From positions 196,550-217,222 of the forward strand of contig BEXV01000419.1 in assembly GCA_003118195.1 (NCBI GenBank): 20,673 nt of DNA, written 5' to 3'. The notes under the pieces were generated by a model that worked only from the letters and a program-made list of their open reading frames with translations, was not told where the DNA came from and made no database searches. Below, piece by piece: positions 1 to 8,418 of the stretch. This DNA is from Hemicentrotus pulcherrimus (Eukaryota; Echinodermata; Echinoidea; Camarodonta; Strongylocentrotidae). The translations under genes and the position numbers were made by a program. The stretch's first letter is position 1. Every line of letters starts with the position of its first letter.

Positions 1-847
1 TACTAAACGTGTTACGTCAGTAAATCTAATGTTGATTTTTGTTAATCCTTTTTTCATAAAAAAGGCACCCCCATAATCTGACCTTGAATTGTAATGTGTC
101 TAATGAAAAATTGTATATTCTTTTTAATTTCAAAATCAAATGAATGAAAACCCAATCCATTTAAGTGATAATTATCTTCCTTTTTCATGCAGGCATGACA
201 ATACTCCTACCTGTAAAGAAAAAAGAAAAGGAAAAGTTTACCAACACTTTGATGAATGATTTTCACATGTAGAGTATAATAATATAGTTTAAGATGAAGG
301 ATGATACTGTATATAACTCTCTAGCTTTCAAATGTGTAAATGTGTCAGAGTAATACAACTTGATGAACCAAAGGAGTCACATATACATCTCTACAATTCT
401 AACAGGTACGCAAACTTTGTTGTAAGTAAAAATAAGATGAATTATTATAAATTATTGTTGCATGTTGTTGTATGTTTATGAACACTCCTGCTGAAAATAG
501 GAGTATTTATTCAAATTCATTGTTCCATTTTAAATTTGTTACTTATAAGGTTTTATACCTCATTTTAAAGACATTTAGTGATGGACTAGATAGATACACT
601 GCAAAACACAATGGCGTTAAATTCTTAATACTGGGACAGTGTAAAAATCTGAATTATTCTTCTGGTGTTGAACTGACACCAACGTATTCAATAATACGGG
701 TTCTCAACTTATTCCTCTAAATTCAGCAGATTTGAGACACCAATGTGGTGTTATCGTGCATCATGCGCCACTCAAAGCTGCCTTTTCTTTGGCTACAAGT
801 ATGTATGTGTTACGATCATGTGACGAAATTGAAACATCATCTCGATC
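1..847. other. AT-rich stretch without a recognisable gene
   Basis: I see no convincing coding sequence, RNA gene or strong repeat here. The longest open stretch (472-720, plus strand, 82 codons) has AT-driven composition, no recognisable motif and no clear splice context, so I treat it as chance. Confidence 0.5.
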
Positions 848-1007
848 TTGGATTTTGTATGTAGGAAACCAAGGTTACGAATTGAAAATCGATGCATCAA
901 AATCTTAAGTCATCCTATCATGTCAGTCGTAAGAGTTTTCTCAGCGGAAAGAAAAAGGCGTAAGCTACTGCCTGTGACAGGCAACATCATGGACTTTATC
1001 GACAAGG
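848..1007 (+). other. Possible orphan exon ending at a consensus splice donor
   Basis: An open frame reaches a near-perfect donor, AAGG|GTAAGT, with the cut after 1007. It leaves the frame in phase 1, the same phase as the introns of the recombinase gene downstream. A Met codon lies at 920. The encoded segment is basic, with the run ERKRRK, and I do not recognise it. The next good acceptor (1218) would put the following zinc-finger frame out of phase. This could be a decayed 5' exon of the zinc-finger relic at 1219, a distant 5' exon of the recombinase gene, or chance. Confidence 0.2.
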
Positions 1008-1111
1008 GTAAGTTACATTTTGACCAAACTTTTTGAGAGTTTTTGCAACCTACATCTTGCGTACTATGTACAATGCACGTACATGCACGGCGTATGATTG
1101 AAATTTCACAT

Positions 1112-1153
1112 GGTCGTCATGAACTGGGATTGGGTCGTCATGAACTGGGATTG
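1112..1153. repeat. 21-bp tandem duplication, two copies plus a remnant
   Basis: The unit GGTCGTCATGAACTGGGATTG occurs twice head to tail (1112-1132 and 1133-1153) without a mismatch. A degraded third partial copy (GGACGCTCATGAA) follows at once. Confidence 0.9.
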
Positions 1154-1218
1154 GGACGCTCATGAATTTTTAAAATCTCCTTTTAAAAACTCCTCTACAA
1201 TGTGTTAATTTCTGTCAG

Positions 1219-1870
1219 CAATCTTACAGTGACATACAAGAGTACATTAAGCATTTGAGGGAACATATTAAAGAAGGGACTGAAATTCAGTGTCCTTTTA
1301 ATAACTGTCAAAGATCCTTTTCCAAGAAGTCTTCATTTTCATCTCATTTGTCTCGATATCGCAAACCAAAGTGATCGGGTTCCAGCAGATCTATTGAGAC
1401 CCAATTTACATGATCAACTACATGAGGTTCCAGACAAAGAATTCACAGGGTTTTACCATCTGTTGATGAGATTGATTTGTTACAAGAAACGGATCACCAT
1501 GAACACTTGTATTTGAAGAATCTGCTACTTTAAAAAAATCTTAAATCTTAAATCTTAAGAATCGAAATTCCACATGCCTGCATCTACAATTCAGCATATT
1601 GTTGAACAATTTGAGGATTGTCATAGCCTTGGCCAAGTACTTTTGTACAGAAAACTACTTTCAAGTTTAACGAATGATCTAGACATTACGGAAGAAAGAG
1701 TAAAGGTATTAAATGATGAGCTTCGGTCACTTACAAATTTAGTTATTTCCCCAGGACAATTAAGGACTGGGACGAGCTACCTCAGATCATCGTCGAACTG
1801 CCTCCTTTGGAGCAGTTCAAGGTGGCTCTTAAAACAATTTAGTTCCCTTTTCAGGAACTGTACCGCATAG
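1219..1870 (+). pseudogene. Broken C2H2 zinc-finger gene of transposon-associated type
   Basis: Behind a plausible acceptor (TTTCTGTCAG, ending 1218) a frame opens with a HLREHI-type segment and then one C2H2 finger. Its Cys codons are at 1291 and 1306 and the first His codon is at 1345; the expected last His is missing (reads SRYR). The frame stops at 1372. Similarity in appearance resumes in another frame (about 1574-1870) with a segment beginning MPASTIQHIVEQFEDCHSLG, then stops again. From memory, this order (HL.EH, CPF..C finger, PAST.Q.IVE) recurs in uncharacterised transposon-associated proteins of fish and invertebrates. A 7-bp triplication (AATCTTA x3, 1537-1557) sits between the two pieces. 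The stop, frame changes and lost His argue for a relic. The family assignment is from memory. Confidence 0.5.
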
Positions 1871-2072
1871 AGTTGTACATAACAACTGTCTGCTTTACCC
1901 TCATCTAGATGCTGAACAGGCATTGATGAGTGTATACCATAGAAGACATAACAGTCCCGCCTATTCGGTTTTGTGTTAGTGTAAAGACGGAATTTAGAAT
2001 GGCATGGAAAACATTGTTGCCTCATAACAACTTCAGTGGACTGGAAAGCTGAGGAAGGGGAAGGAAGTCATC

Positions 2073-2210
2073 ATGGACTGGAAGGGGGTTCATGGGCAAG
2101 GAATTGTTTTGGATTCAGAGAATCTAGAAGACTCTGAATCATTTGATGACGAGTTAGATGTCTATCTGGCAATCATCCGCAACAGATATGTAGGTATGGA
2201 ACTTGTGTAA
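2073..2210 (+). other. Short acidic open frame, possible relic exon
   Basis: About 45 codons are open from an ATG at 2073 and end in TAA. The product has an acidic segment (ENLEDSESFDDELDVYL). It could be the decayed 3' part of the zinc-finger relic just upstream, or chance. I recognise no domain. Confidence 0.2.
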
Positions 2211-2334
2211 TACTTCCAACACTCCAGGCAAAACAGCATCATCGTAAAAGACATTTTTCAATTACAAAGCAGTTATAAAAAAGGGGAAAGCAACAAGAAA
2301 AAGAAAAAAAAATGAACACACACAAACAAATCGT

Positions 2335-2600
2335 CACTGGTTTTACGAACCGGCGTAGAGGCCGAAATTTTTTGATGATTTATTACTCTATTTACTGTGA
2401 ACTTTGTTTCCCCCGAATTTTGGAACTTTTTTCGCTGAGGTAACCTAGTTACGGTTGCTAACCAAGCGACGTATCCTCGCAATCCTGAAATAGTAGTTTT
2501 ACGAAGTGACGCACTCGCAAACGTCACTTCGTAAAACCAGAGCAGCGCATCCCGCATACTTTACGAAGTGACGTGCAAGACCAGCTAAGCCTGCAGAAAT
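2335..2600 (+). promoter_or_regulatory. CpG-rich patch with repeated TTTACGAAGTGACG motif, candidate promoter
   Basis: This stretch is visibly richer in CpG than the AT-rich surroundings and ends just before the first ATG of the recombinase gene (2610). It holds a perfect 16-bp inverted repeat (2496-2511 and 2522-2537) and a third copy of the motif (2560-2573). The motif includes TGACG, the half-site of CREB/ATF-type factors, and a looser relative (CGTCACTGGTTTTACGA) lies at 2332-2348. The position and CpG content suggest a 5' regulatory region. No TATA box or initiator is clear. A mobile-element end is the main alternative. Confidence 0.35.
2496..2537. repeat. Perfect 16-bp inverted repeat with 10-nt loop
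   Basis: GTTTTACGAAGTGACG (2496-2511) is the exact reverse complement of 2522-2537, separated by 10 nt (2512-2521). A direct copy of 14 bases follows at 2560-2573. It could be a dimer-binding palindrome, a cruciform, or the end of a small element. Confidence 0.9.
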
Positions 2601-2609
2601 CTCAGGTAG

Positions 2610-2709
2610 ATGTTGAAACAGNCCCTTCCTATTGATGAGGGCCATGCTGAAGAAGGCCCAGGGGACCTTAAAGAACTTGCACATAAAGATGAGGAGTTGT
2701 TGACAGATG
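2610..2709 (+). CDS. Recombinase-like gene, exon 1: acidic N-terminal segment
   Basis: This open segment ends at the donor GATG|GTAAGA, in phase 1. Joined to the acceptor at 3660 it recreates a GAT (Asp) codon and continues in frame. It encodes an acidic, helix-prone stretch (IDEGHAEEGPGDLKELAHKDEELLTD). I start it at the ATG at 2610 because an in-frame TAG precedes it (2607-2609) and a CpG-rich patch lies directly upstream; the Kozak context is weak. The base at 2622 is N, so a local indel is possible. Comparison with the related exon at 7851 hints that true exon sequence could extend further 5' in a shifted frame. Its resemblance to 7905-7982 and 8419-8467 is the main support that it is real exon sequence. 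The 5' boundary is uncertain. Confidence 0.5.
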
Positions 2710-3660
2710 GTAAGAATTTCCATACACCAAACGAGTTAACACATCTAGAAGCACTTTTAATGCCTCCACCCACTGAAGGTGTTTTCGGGTGGTCCGTCTG
2801 TCTGTATATACGTCCATCCCGTTTTCGTTCTCACGATAACTTTGAACCGTTCACCGTATAAACCTGAAACTTTGATCATATGTGTATATTGAAGGGGAAA
2901 TGAATTTAATAGATTTTGGGCCCATGAGGTCAGAGGTCAAAGGTCACAGAGGTCATTAAAATGGCTAATACTTATAACTCATGAATGGTTTGACTTGACA
3001 ATTCCAATCATTGGTTATGTATGCAGACGGAAAGTACAATGCTTTATGCAATATATGGGGTCACGAGGCCAAAGGTCAAAGGTAACAGAAGTCATTGAAG
3101 AGTCATCGAAAATGGTTTACTTGAATATTTGAAACATTGGTCTTGTATGCAAATACTGTACGAGGTACAATGTGTCATACAAATATTGGGTTCATGAGAT
3201 CGAAAGTCAAACATTTGTTGAATGATTGCAACATGTAAGTTGGTGAAATATTTCTGATCGCTTAATGGCGGATGCATAAATTCTGACTGCGTGCAGTTGG
3301 GGAATCCCCTAGTTTTTAGATGTCACATAAATCTTACATTACCATATATCAATCTATCAATTGAAATCAAATATCTTGAACAATTTTAGTTGGCAGTTCA
3401 TAAATATATTTCTTATGCGAGATTATAACATTATCATTTTTATGGGGAGTCTCTACTTATTACTGATAACATTTTATTCATAGGTCTGGATGATGTCACA
3501 TGTCATTTTCATCACAGGGTCAAAGGTCACAGGCAGGGTGGATGAATTTTTACGGCCAAATGGTATTCTTTTAATGGCCTAATTCATACTGTAATGGTTT
3601 ATAGATGAGACTCTACTTGACACTTACCTTGTTTTTCTTTTTTCTTCTATTTGTTTTTAG
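2710..3660 (+). other. Intron 1 (phase 1)
   Basis: It runs from GTAAGA to a strong pyrimidine-rich acceptor ending TTTGTTTTTAG. Most of it is an interspersed repeat with AGGTCA half-sites (2766-3318), plus a further DR1 (GGGTCA-a-AGGTCA) at 3517-3529. Confidence 0.65.
2766..3318. repeat. Interspersed repeat with about 135-bp internal units bearing AGGTCA half-sites
   Basis: The segment begins with a GTCCGTCTGTCTG-type stretch and ends GGGGAATCCCCTAG followed by Ts, as in repeats common in marine invertebrates (from memory). Three internal units can be aligned. Their half-site arrays start at 2927, 3066 and 3197, i.e. 139 and 131 bp apart. The first is perfect: AGGTCA-g-AGGTCA-a-AGGTCA-cag-AGGTCA. 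The second keeps the same spacing with substitutions. The third retains two degraded sites. Related fragments occur elsewhere in the window. Confidence 0.7.
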
Positions 3661-4517
3661 ATGTTCATGATGATGATGACTATGTTCCTTCAACGTCATC
3701 AGGTGATACATCAAGTGATGAGGATCCAATACCAAGGAAAAAACTTAGGAAACGTGACATTGCAAGGAATTCAGGAACAAGAGTGACTGAAAATATTGAT
3801 GTTCATAGAAATGGTGCTGATGATGATAATATTGCTACAGATCATGATGGTGGTCATCATGCTGGTACAACATCTGGTAGTAGTATTCTGAAATCCAACA
3901 TAACTGTTATGCAAACAAACAATTCCAAGGACAAGAGGAAATGGGACAAGGGGGCTTATTGTCCCTTTTGTAAAACATTTCAAAAAAAGCTACCCAGGCA
4001 TCTCCAAGAAAATAAAAGCCACCAAAATGAAATCCAGATAATTCAATGGAAAGCCACAAGAGAAAAATCCCTTAAAGATAAACTATTGACGAAGATGCGA
4101 AATTATGGCAATTTCTTGCATAATGCAGACGTTTTGGAGAAAGGAGTAGGTGAGATCATCCCAGTCTACAGACCAAGTTACAATGCAGATTATAATAACT
4201 ACATTCCCAGCAAATATTGTCTTGGCTACTTTGCAAAAAGTGATCTTTGGAAACATAGCTGCAAGGTCAAAGAAGACCTTAATCTACCTGATCAGAAAGG
4301 CAAAGGTAAAAAGAAAAGGGAAGAGTTTGTGAGACCCGGGCAGCTTTTGCTACCTTCTCCAGGAAGATCAGAAATTGCACATGAAATTCTGTCGGGACTA
4401 CAAGATGATGTTAATGGGGTGGCACGCTTCATAAAGAGTGATGAACTTATGCACCAACTAACTGAGAAGTACGCCTTAAAGCTGGGACATGACAAAGATC
4501 AATTTGGGCACATATAA
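3661..4517 (+). CDS. Recombinase-like gene, exon 2 part A: zinc-finger region, to a frameshift stop
   Basis: This is the 5' part of the large exon, beginning right after the acceptor at 3659-3660 in phase 1. It opens with a very acidic, Ser-rich stretch (DDDDYVPSTSSGDTSSDED) and a basic run (RKKLRKR). A CCHH motif follows: Cys codons 3960 and 3969, His 3999 and 4020, spacing C-x2-C-x9-H-x6-H. Further on is a second Cys/His region: Cys 4218, His 4254, Cys 4260, in the context YCLGYFAKSDLWKHSC. The partner Cys I would expect three residues before Cys 4218 reads Ser (AGC, 4209-4211). A Lys-rich patch and a helical region lead into the recombinase core. The frame stops at TAA 4515-4517; reading resumes at 4516 in the next frame. 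The domain order suggests DNA binding in the nucleus, which is inference. The TTG at 3651 is intronic, not a start. Confidence 0.75.
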
Positions 4518-4518
4518 C
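4512..4518 (+). other. Single-base frameshift in the large exon
   Basis: Reading through ATA (4512-4514) meets TAA. Dropping one T (4515) gives ATA AAC AAG, and the frame stays open for more than 1,100 bases with a coherent recombinase domain. With that base removed, the four exons total 2,484 nt, exactly 828 codons including the stop; without removal the sum is not a multiple of three. It may be a pseudogene lesion, an assembly error, or a +1 shift at a slow TAA codon. Confidence 0.85.
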
Positions 4519-5629
4519 AAGTTACGAGAGGTAGGACGAATGGTGCTAGAATATAGGGTACTAACAAATGAATCAAGTGCCATGCTTACTGACATCATTG
4601 ACCCAGTGAAGTTCAACTATGTTATTCAGGCTACAAGGAAAGCAGCTGGGTTCGACGAAACCACCCATCTCTACAAAACACCAAGCCTTGCCCTTAAAAT
4701 TGGTCATAAATTGAAGAAAGTGACGGAAATTCTCCTTGGGAAAGCACTTATGGCTGAGGATGAGATAATGGAGAAGAGATGTGACAGATTCAGAAATTTG
4801 CTAGCTATGAAGTGGATAGATGTATCAAGCCACGCTTTGCGTACATTGACAGAGAACAAAAGGAACAATCCTGCATTTTTGCCAGTTACCAGTGACATTG
4901 TTAAGTTCAATGCTTACTTGAAGACCCAAATTGAAGAAGGAAAGCAGAATTTAACTCACTGTCCAAATACGTCACAAAACTGGAAGTACCTCAGTGAAGT
5001 TACCTTGGCTGCAATCTTGGTGTTTAATAGGAAGAGGTCAGGAGAAGTGTCCAAAATAAAGCTGCGGGACCTTGATAAGTGTAAACAAGGAGCAGAGAAT
5101 CTTGACATGTTCGCAGAATCCCTCTCGAAATGGGAGAAAGAACTATGCTCTGTGTTGTGCCATTTGGAGATCACAGGTAAAAAGGGTAGAACAGTACCTG
5201 TGCTTCTTACTGAAGCCATTGTGGAAAGCCTGAATCTGCTAAAGGACAAAAGACAAGAGGCTGGGGTACTATCTGAGAATGAATATGTCTTTCCCGTGAT
5301 GGAGTCCAGAGGCCATATCAGAGGATGTGATGTTATTCGCAAGCATGCCAGTTTATGTGGTGCAAGCAAACCAGAATACCTACGATCCACCAGACTGAGG
5401 AAGCATATCGCAACAGCTTCACAAGTCATGAATTTGAAAGACAATGAGTTAGACCTGTTAGCCAGATTTCTCGGCCACGATATCCGGGTACACCGAGAAT
5501 TTTATCGCCTTCCGGAACAAACACTACACCTTGCAAAGGTCTCCAAGGTCCTTCTGCACATGGAAAGTGGTGCTATTGCTAATCTTGCTGGAAAAAGCCT
5601 GGATGGGATAGTCTTGCAGGATGATGAAG
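4516..5629 (+). CDS. Recombinase-like gene, exon 2 part B: tyrosine recombinase core
   Basis: This encodes a helical N-terminal region (KLREVGRMVLEYR onward) and then a domain with the tyrosine-recombinase layout. Arg box I is RSGEV (Arg codon 5035). A beta-hairpin Lys follows in TGKKGRTVPV (about 5179-5184). Box II is TRLRKHIAT (Arg 5398). Then come FLGH (His 5476) and the nucleophile Tyr in REFY (Tyr 5503), nine residues after that His, as in classical integrases. The usual first His of HxxR is Thr (codon 5389). After the core comes a GKSLDGI motif that I associate with this protein family. Such enzymes cut and rejoin DNA through a 3'-phosphotyrosine; activity here is untested. The exon ends at the donor GAAG|GTACTT in phase 1. 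An ATG at 4489 is an artefact of the frameshift, not a start. Likely Crypton-like, or a domesticated relative. Confidence 0.8.
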
Positions 5630-6365
5630 GTACTTATTACATTTTTCATGTTTTATTAGAATATCAAATTTCTTAACATGATGTATTTCAATCATATTTC
5701 TCGGGGTGATAAAAAGGCCAACATTCAAGTGAAATTAATCGTAATCCCATTGTGTTATTTGAGAATATTAAGTCTCAGCCATGAACAGACCAATTGACAG
5801 TAAATTTGGTACATAGGAAAAACAGGTCCAAGTAGAATGTGGATTTGAGAAATATAAAAAATTATATGCTTATTTGGGATGAATTTTTGAGCAAACCAGT
5901 TGTTTGAACTAAAATCAAAGAAATGGATTTCTCCAGGTCTTCTGAAAGCATTATATCAAGTACATGTACTTGATTTACTTTATCACATTCATGTCAATAT
6001 TGCTCAAAGAAAATAACTATAATTCTTGTTTTTATCCATCACAAGAAAAAGTTGTTGGAATATATGACACAAGTAAGCAAAATCAGACATACAACAAAAC
6101 ACGAGTTAGGTTTATTGCAAATTACACAATACCAGCTTATTTAATTTTTCATGAAATATATTTTACTGGTAATACCATGTCCTTGAGCGAAGTTACATAC
6201 ATTTTAAGATTAACGTAAAGAAAAACGGTTGAGGAGAAAACTGCTATGAAAGTTCACACCCTCCTTTGGAGGTTGTTATAATGACATAATAATTTGTTAA
6301 ACTTATAAAAGAAAATTGAAATACACCAATGAAATGAAAGAAAAGGTCCCATGTCATAAGGTGGA

Positions 6366-7003
6366 GCGCAAAAAGGGTGGCGAAGTTACATTTTTCACAA
6401 AGTTGGCAATGAAAAAATGTCATAGCTCAGCAACCCCCTGACCCTAATAGGCCAGTTCATGTCCCATGTTAAAGATAATTAAAAGGGCTACAAGTGTGAG
6501 AAAAAATGTGGCAAACAAAGTTGAAACAAAAAAGTGGCATCAACAAATGTGGCAAGTGGTAGGGGTGGTGGAGCAGGCAGAGGAGGAGCAGGCGAAGGAG
6601 GGAAACAGGGAAGTAAGCTGGTCCTCGACAAAGTTTGGTCTATTACACATTTGTTTTTCATGGAGCTACTTGATTTTTGCAGCGAGTGAAAATGACATAT
6701 ATCAGAGACTTATGACATCACTTTCATTTTTATTCTCTATTTATTTTATTATTTTCTTTTATTTTTTTGTATTGATTAATAGATGCGAAAAATGGTGACG
6801 AAATTACATTTTACACATAATTGGCAAAGAAAAATTGTTAAAGCTCAGCAACCCCCTACCCTATGAAGCCAGTTGAGGTCTCATTTAAAGCTAATTTAAA
6901 GGGTTACTACCAATGTGACAAAAATTGTGGTAAACAAAGTTGAAACTAAAATGAGGCAGCAACAAATGTGGCGAGTGGTAGCTGTTCCTCGACAATGTTA
7001 ATT
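6366..7003. repeat. Two diverged direct copies of one repeat, about 418 bp apart
   Basis: Copy A (6366-6645) and copy B (6783-7003) align over most of their length, sharing GCTCAGCAACCCCCT (6425 and 6843), AACAAAGTTGAAAC and TCCTCGACAA. The offset stays at 418-419 bp. Copy A carries about 55 bp of purine-rich sequence (about 6562-6616, GGAGCAGG-like) that copy B lacks. Confidence 0.8.
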
Positions 7004-7562
7004 CTCATTTTACCGTGGGTATGGGGTATGGGGTATTAAATCCTATCCTGGTTAGGGCAGGAAGTATAGATCAGCATTTTGAGAAAAATCAATATCAGAA
7101 CTGGTTGGACATGCTCTCCTAATCCTCTATAGGCCTAATCTTTGTGGGAGAATCCAGGCGGAATGCATAAGCATTTTTGATGTCATCCCTTACAAACATG
7201 TGAAAAAGGTTAATTCTTAAGAACATTTTGAGTGACCAGTTTTCTATTGAAGTAATAGTTTTAGTTTGACAAAAAAAAATGTTATTTGGTTCCTTGTGTC
7301 TTGAGGGGACAGCAAAAGATCGGTAAATGAATTACTGTGAAATACATGTATTACTGTTTTATGACATTATCTATGCTAATAATTATTATCTTTTAACTCA
7401 TTAATTTTGATTCACAATCATTTGTTATACCACACAGAAATTTGATTTAATGCAGCCATTCCCTGTTAATTTAGGCCAAATTTGTGTTCATAAACTGACA
7501 CTTTCCAATAAACTGAAATACATGTGACAGCTTTATTTACAGCAACATGTTCTATGCTTTAG

Positions 7563-7655
7563 ATGATTTACACACATTTTCAACAGTATACTTTGGAGAT
7601 GTAAACATACCTTTGTCTTCGTGCAATACTCATCTCTACAAGTATTGTGATATAG
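7563..7655 (+). other. Possible cryptic or alternative exon, phase 1 at both ends
   Basis: A 93-nt segment between an AG (7561-7562) and a GT (7656-7657) is open in exactly the frame the flanking phase-1 exons need, so its inclusion would not break the protein. It would add a Cys/His-bearing stretch (CNTHLYKYC). The acceptor lacks a good pyrimidine tract and the composition differs from the acidic linker, so chance is quite possible. Confidence 0.2.
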
Positions 7656-7850
7656 GTACGAAGCATTTTCATGTACTGTGAGAGCTGTTTCATTTTCCTT
7701 TTACATAGTGTACCTCAATAACAGAATTTTACCTCAAATTCCTTTCCTTAATAAAAGAAGCAGTGATGAGATGAAGGTCTTGTTGGATTATTTACCAAAT
7801 TTATAACTATTACTAAATGTATCTTTTTGTGTATCATTTTCCCCATTCAG

Positions 7851-7982
7851 AGGCTCCACTGGATGCTCCTTTGGAGGCAGATGTAGATCATGAAGATGAC
7901 CCCCTTTCTATTGATGGGGGCCATGCTGGAGATGGGGACCTTAAAGAACTTGCAGATAAAGATGAGGAGTTGTTGACCAATG
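7851..7982 (+). CDS. Recombinase-like gene, exon 3: acidic linker
   Basis: This 132-nt exon lies between a good acceptor (TTTTCCCCATTCAG) and the donor CAATG|GTAAGA. It is phase 1 at both ends, so it could be skipped or duplicated without shifting the frame. Joined to the previous exon it makes a GAG (Glu) codon. It encodes an acidic linker (DHEDDPLSIDGGHAGDGDL, then KELADKDEELLTN) between the recombinase core and the C-terminal domain. Its 3' two thirds closely match exon 1 (2622-2709), and the similarity runs past the donor into the intron (GTAAGAATTT.CA.A.ACCAAAC). That points to genomic duplication. No enzymatic motif is present; a spacer or protein-interaction role is a guess. An open frame continues past the donor into a tandem repeat, but that is fortuitous. 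Confidence 0.65.
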
Positions 7983-8003
7983 GTAAGAATTTTCACAGAC
8001 CAA

Positions 8004-8330
8004 ACTTGAGACATGCAATAGTGGACAGTCCTCAATTGTATGTAAAAACACTTGTCATTCACCTTAGAAGTGTTCAATTATATACACTGAACAACTCCAA
8101 CTTGAGACATGCAATAGTGGACAGTCCTCAGTTGTATGTAAACAGATTTCTCATTCACCTTAGAAGTGTTCAATTATATACACTGAACGACTCCAATTGA
8201 GACATGCAATAGTGGACAGTCCTCAGTTGCATGTAAACACATTTCTCATTCACCTTAGAAGTGTTCAATTATATACACTGAACGACTCCAATTGAGACAT
8301 GCAATAGTGGACTGTCCTACGTTGCATGTT
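8004..8330. repeat. 95/96-bp tandem repeat, about 3.4 copies
   Basis: The marker GAGACATGCAATAGTGGAC recurs with its first base at 8008, 8104, 8199 and 8294 (periods 96, 95, 95). The units are nearly identical; the last is truncated near 8330. The array begins about 20 bp inside the intron after exon 3. The change to 95 bp between the second and third markers removes the open frame seen in the first units. Confidence 0.95.
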
Positions 8331-8418
8331 AAAGCAACAGGTAAGAATAACCAGGGACCGTCTTAAAAAAGAGTGACTATTGAAATATTTCAGAAGTGTG
8401 GTAACATCCACCTGAGAT

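Larger units (their letters stand above)
5630..7850 (+). other. Intron 2 (phase 1)
   Basis: It runs from donor GTACTT to acceptor TTTTCCCCATTCAG. It contains two diverged copies of a roughly 220-280 bp repeat (6366-6645 and 6783-7003) and a possible cryptic exon at 7563-7655. The rest, including 5680-6360 and 7010-7560, shows no gene or strong repeat. Confidence 0.65.

Noticed and set aside
1777..2025. Minus-strand open frame over the zinc-finger relic
   Set aside because: It overlaps the relic in antisense and shows no domain.
3651..3660. TTG at 3651 as a start codon
   Set aside because: It lies in the pyrimidine tract of the acceptor; the exon begins at 3661.
4489..4515. ATG at 4489 as the start of a separate 395-residue protein
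   Set aside because: It lies inside the preceding frame and its first residues do not fit the upstream domain order. The continuity of the product across one surplus base shows one broken gene rather than two.
4956..5444. 162-codon open frame on the minus strand
   Set aside because: It is antisense to the recombinase core, has no splice or motif support, and is explained by codon composition of the real gene.
7983..8200. Coding continuation of exon 3 through the tandem repeat
   Set aside because: The frame stays open only by chance across the first repeat units. A good donor at 7983, shared with the two related exon copies, ends the exon.
8004..8330. CRISPR-like repeat array
   Set aside because: The units are contiguous 95/96-bp tandem copies without unique spacers, in a eukaryotic intron.
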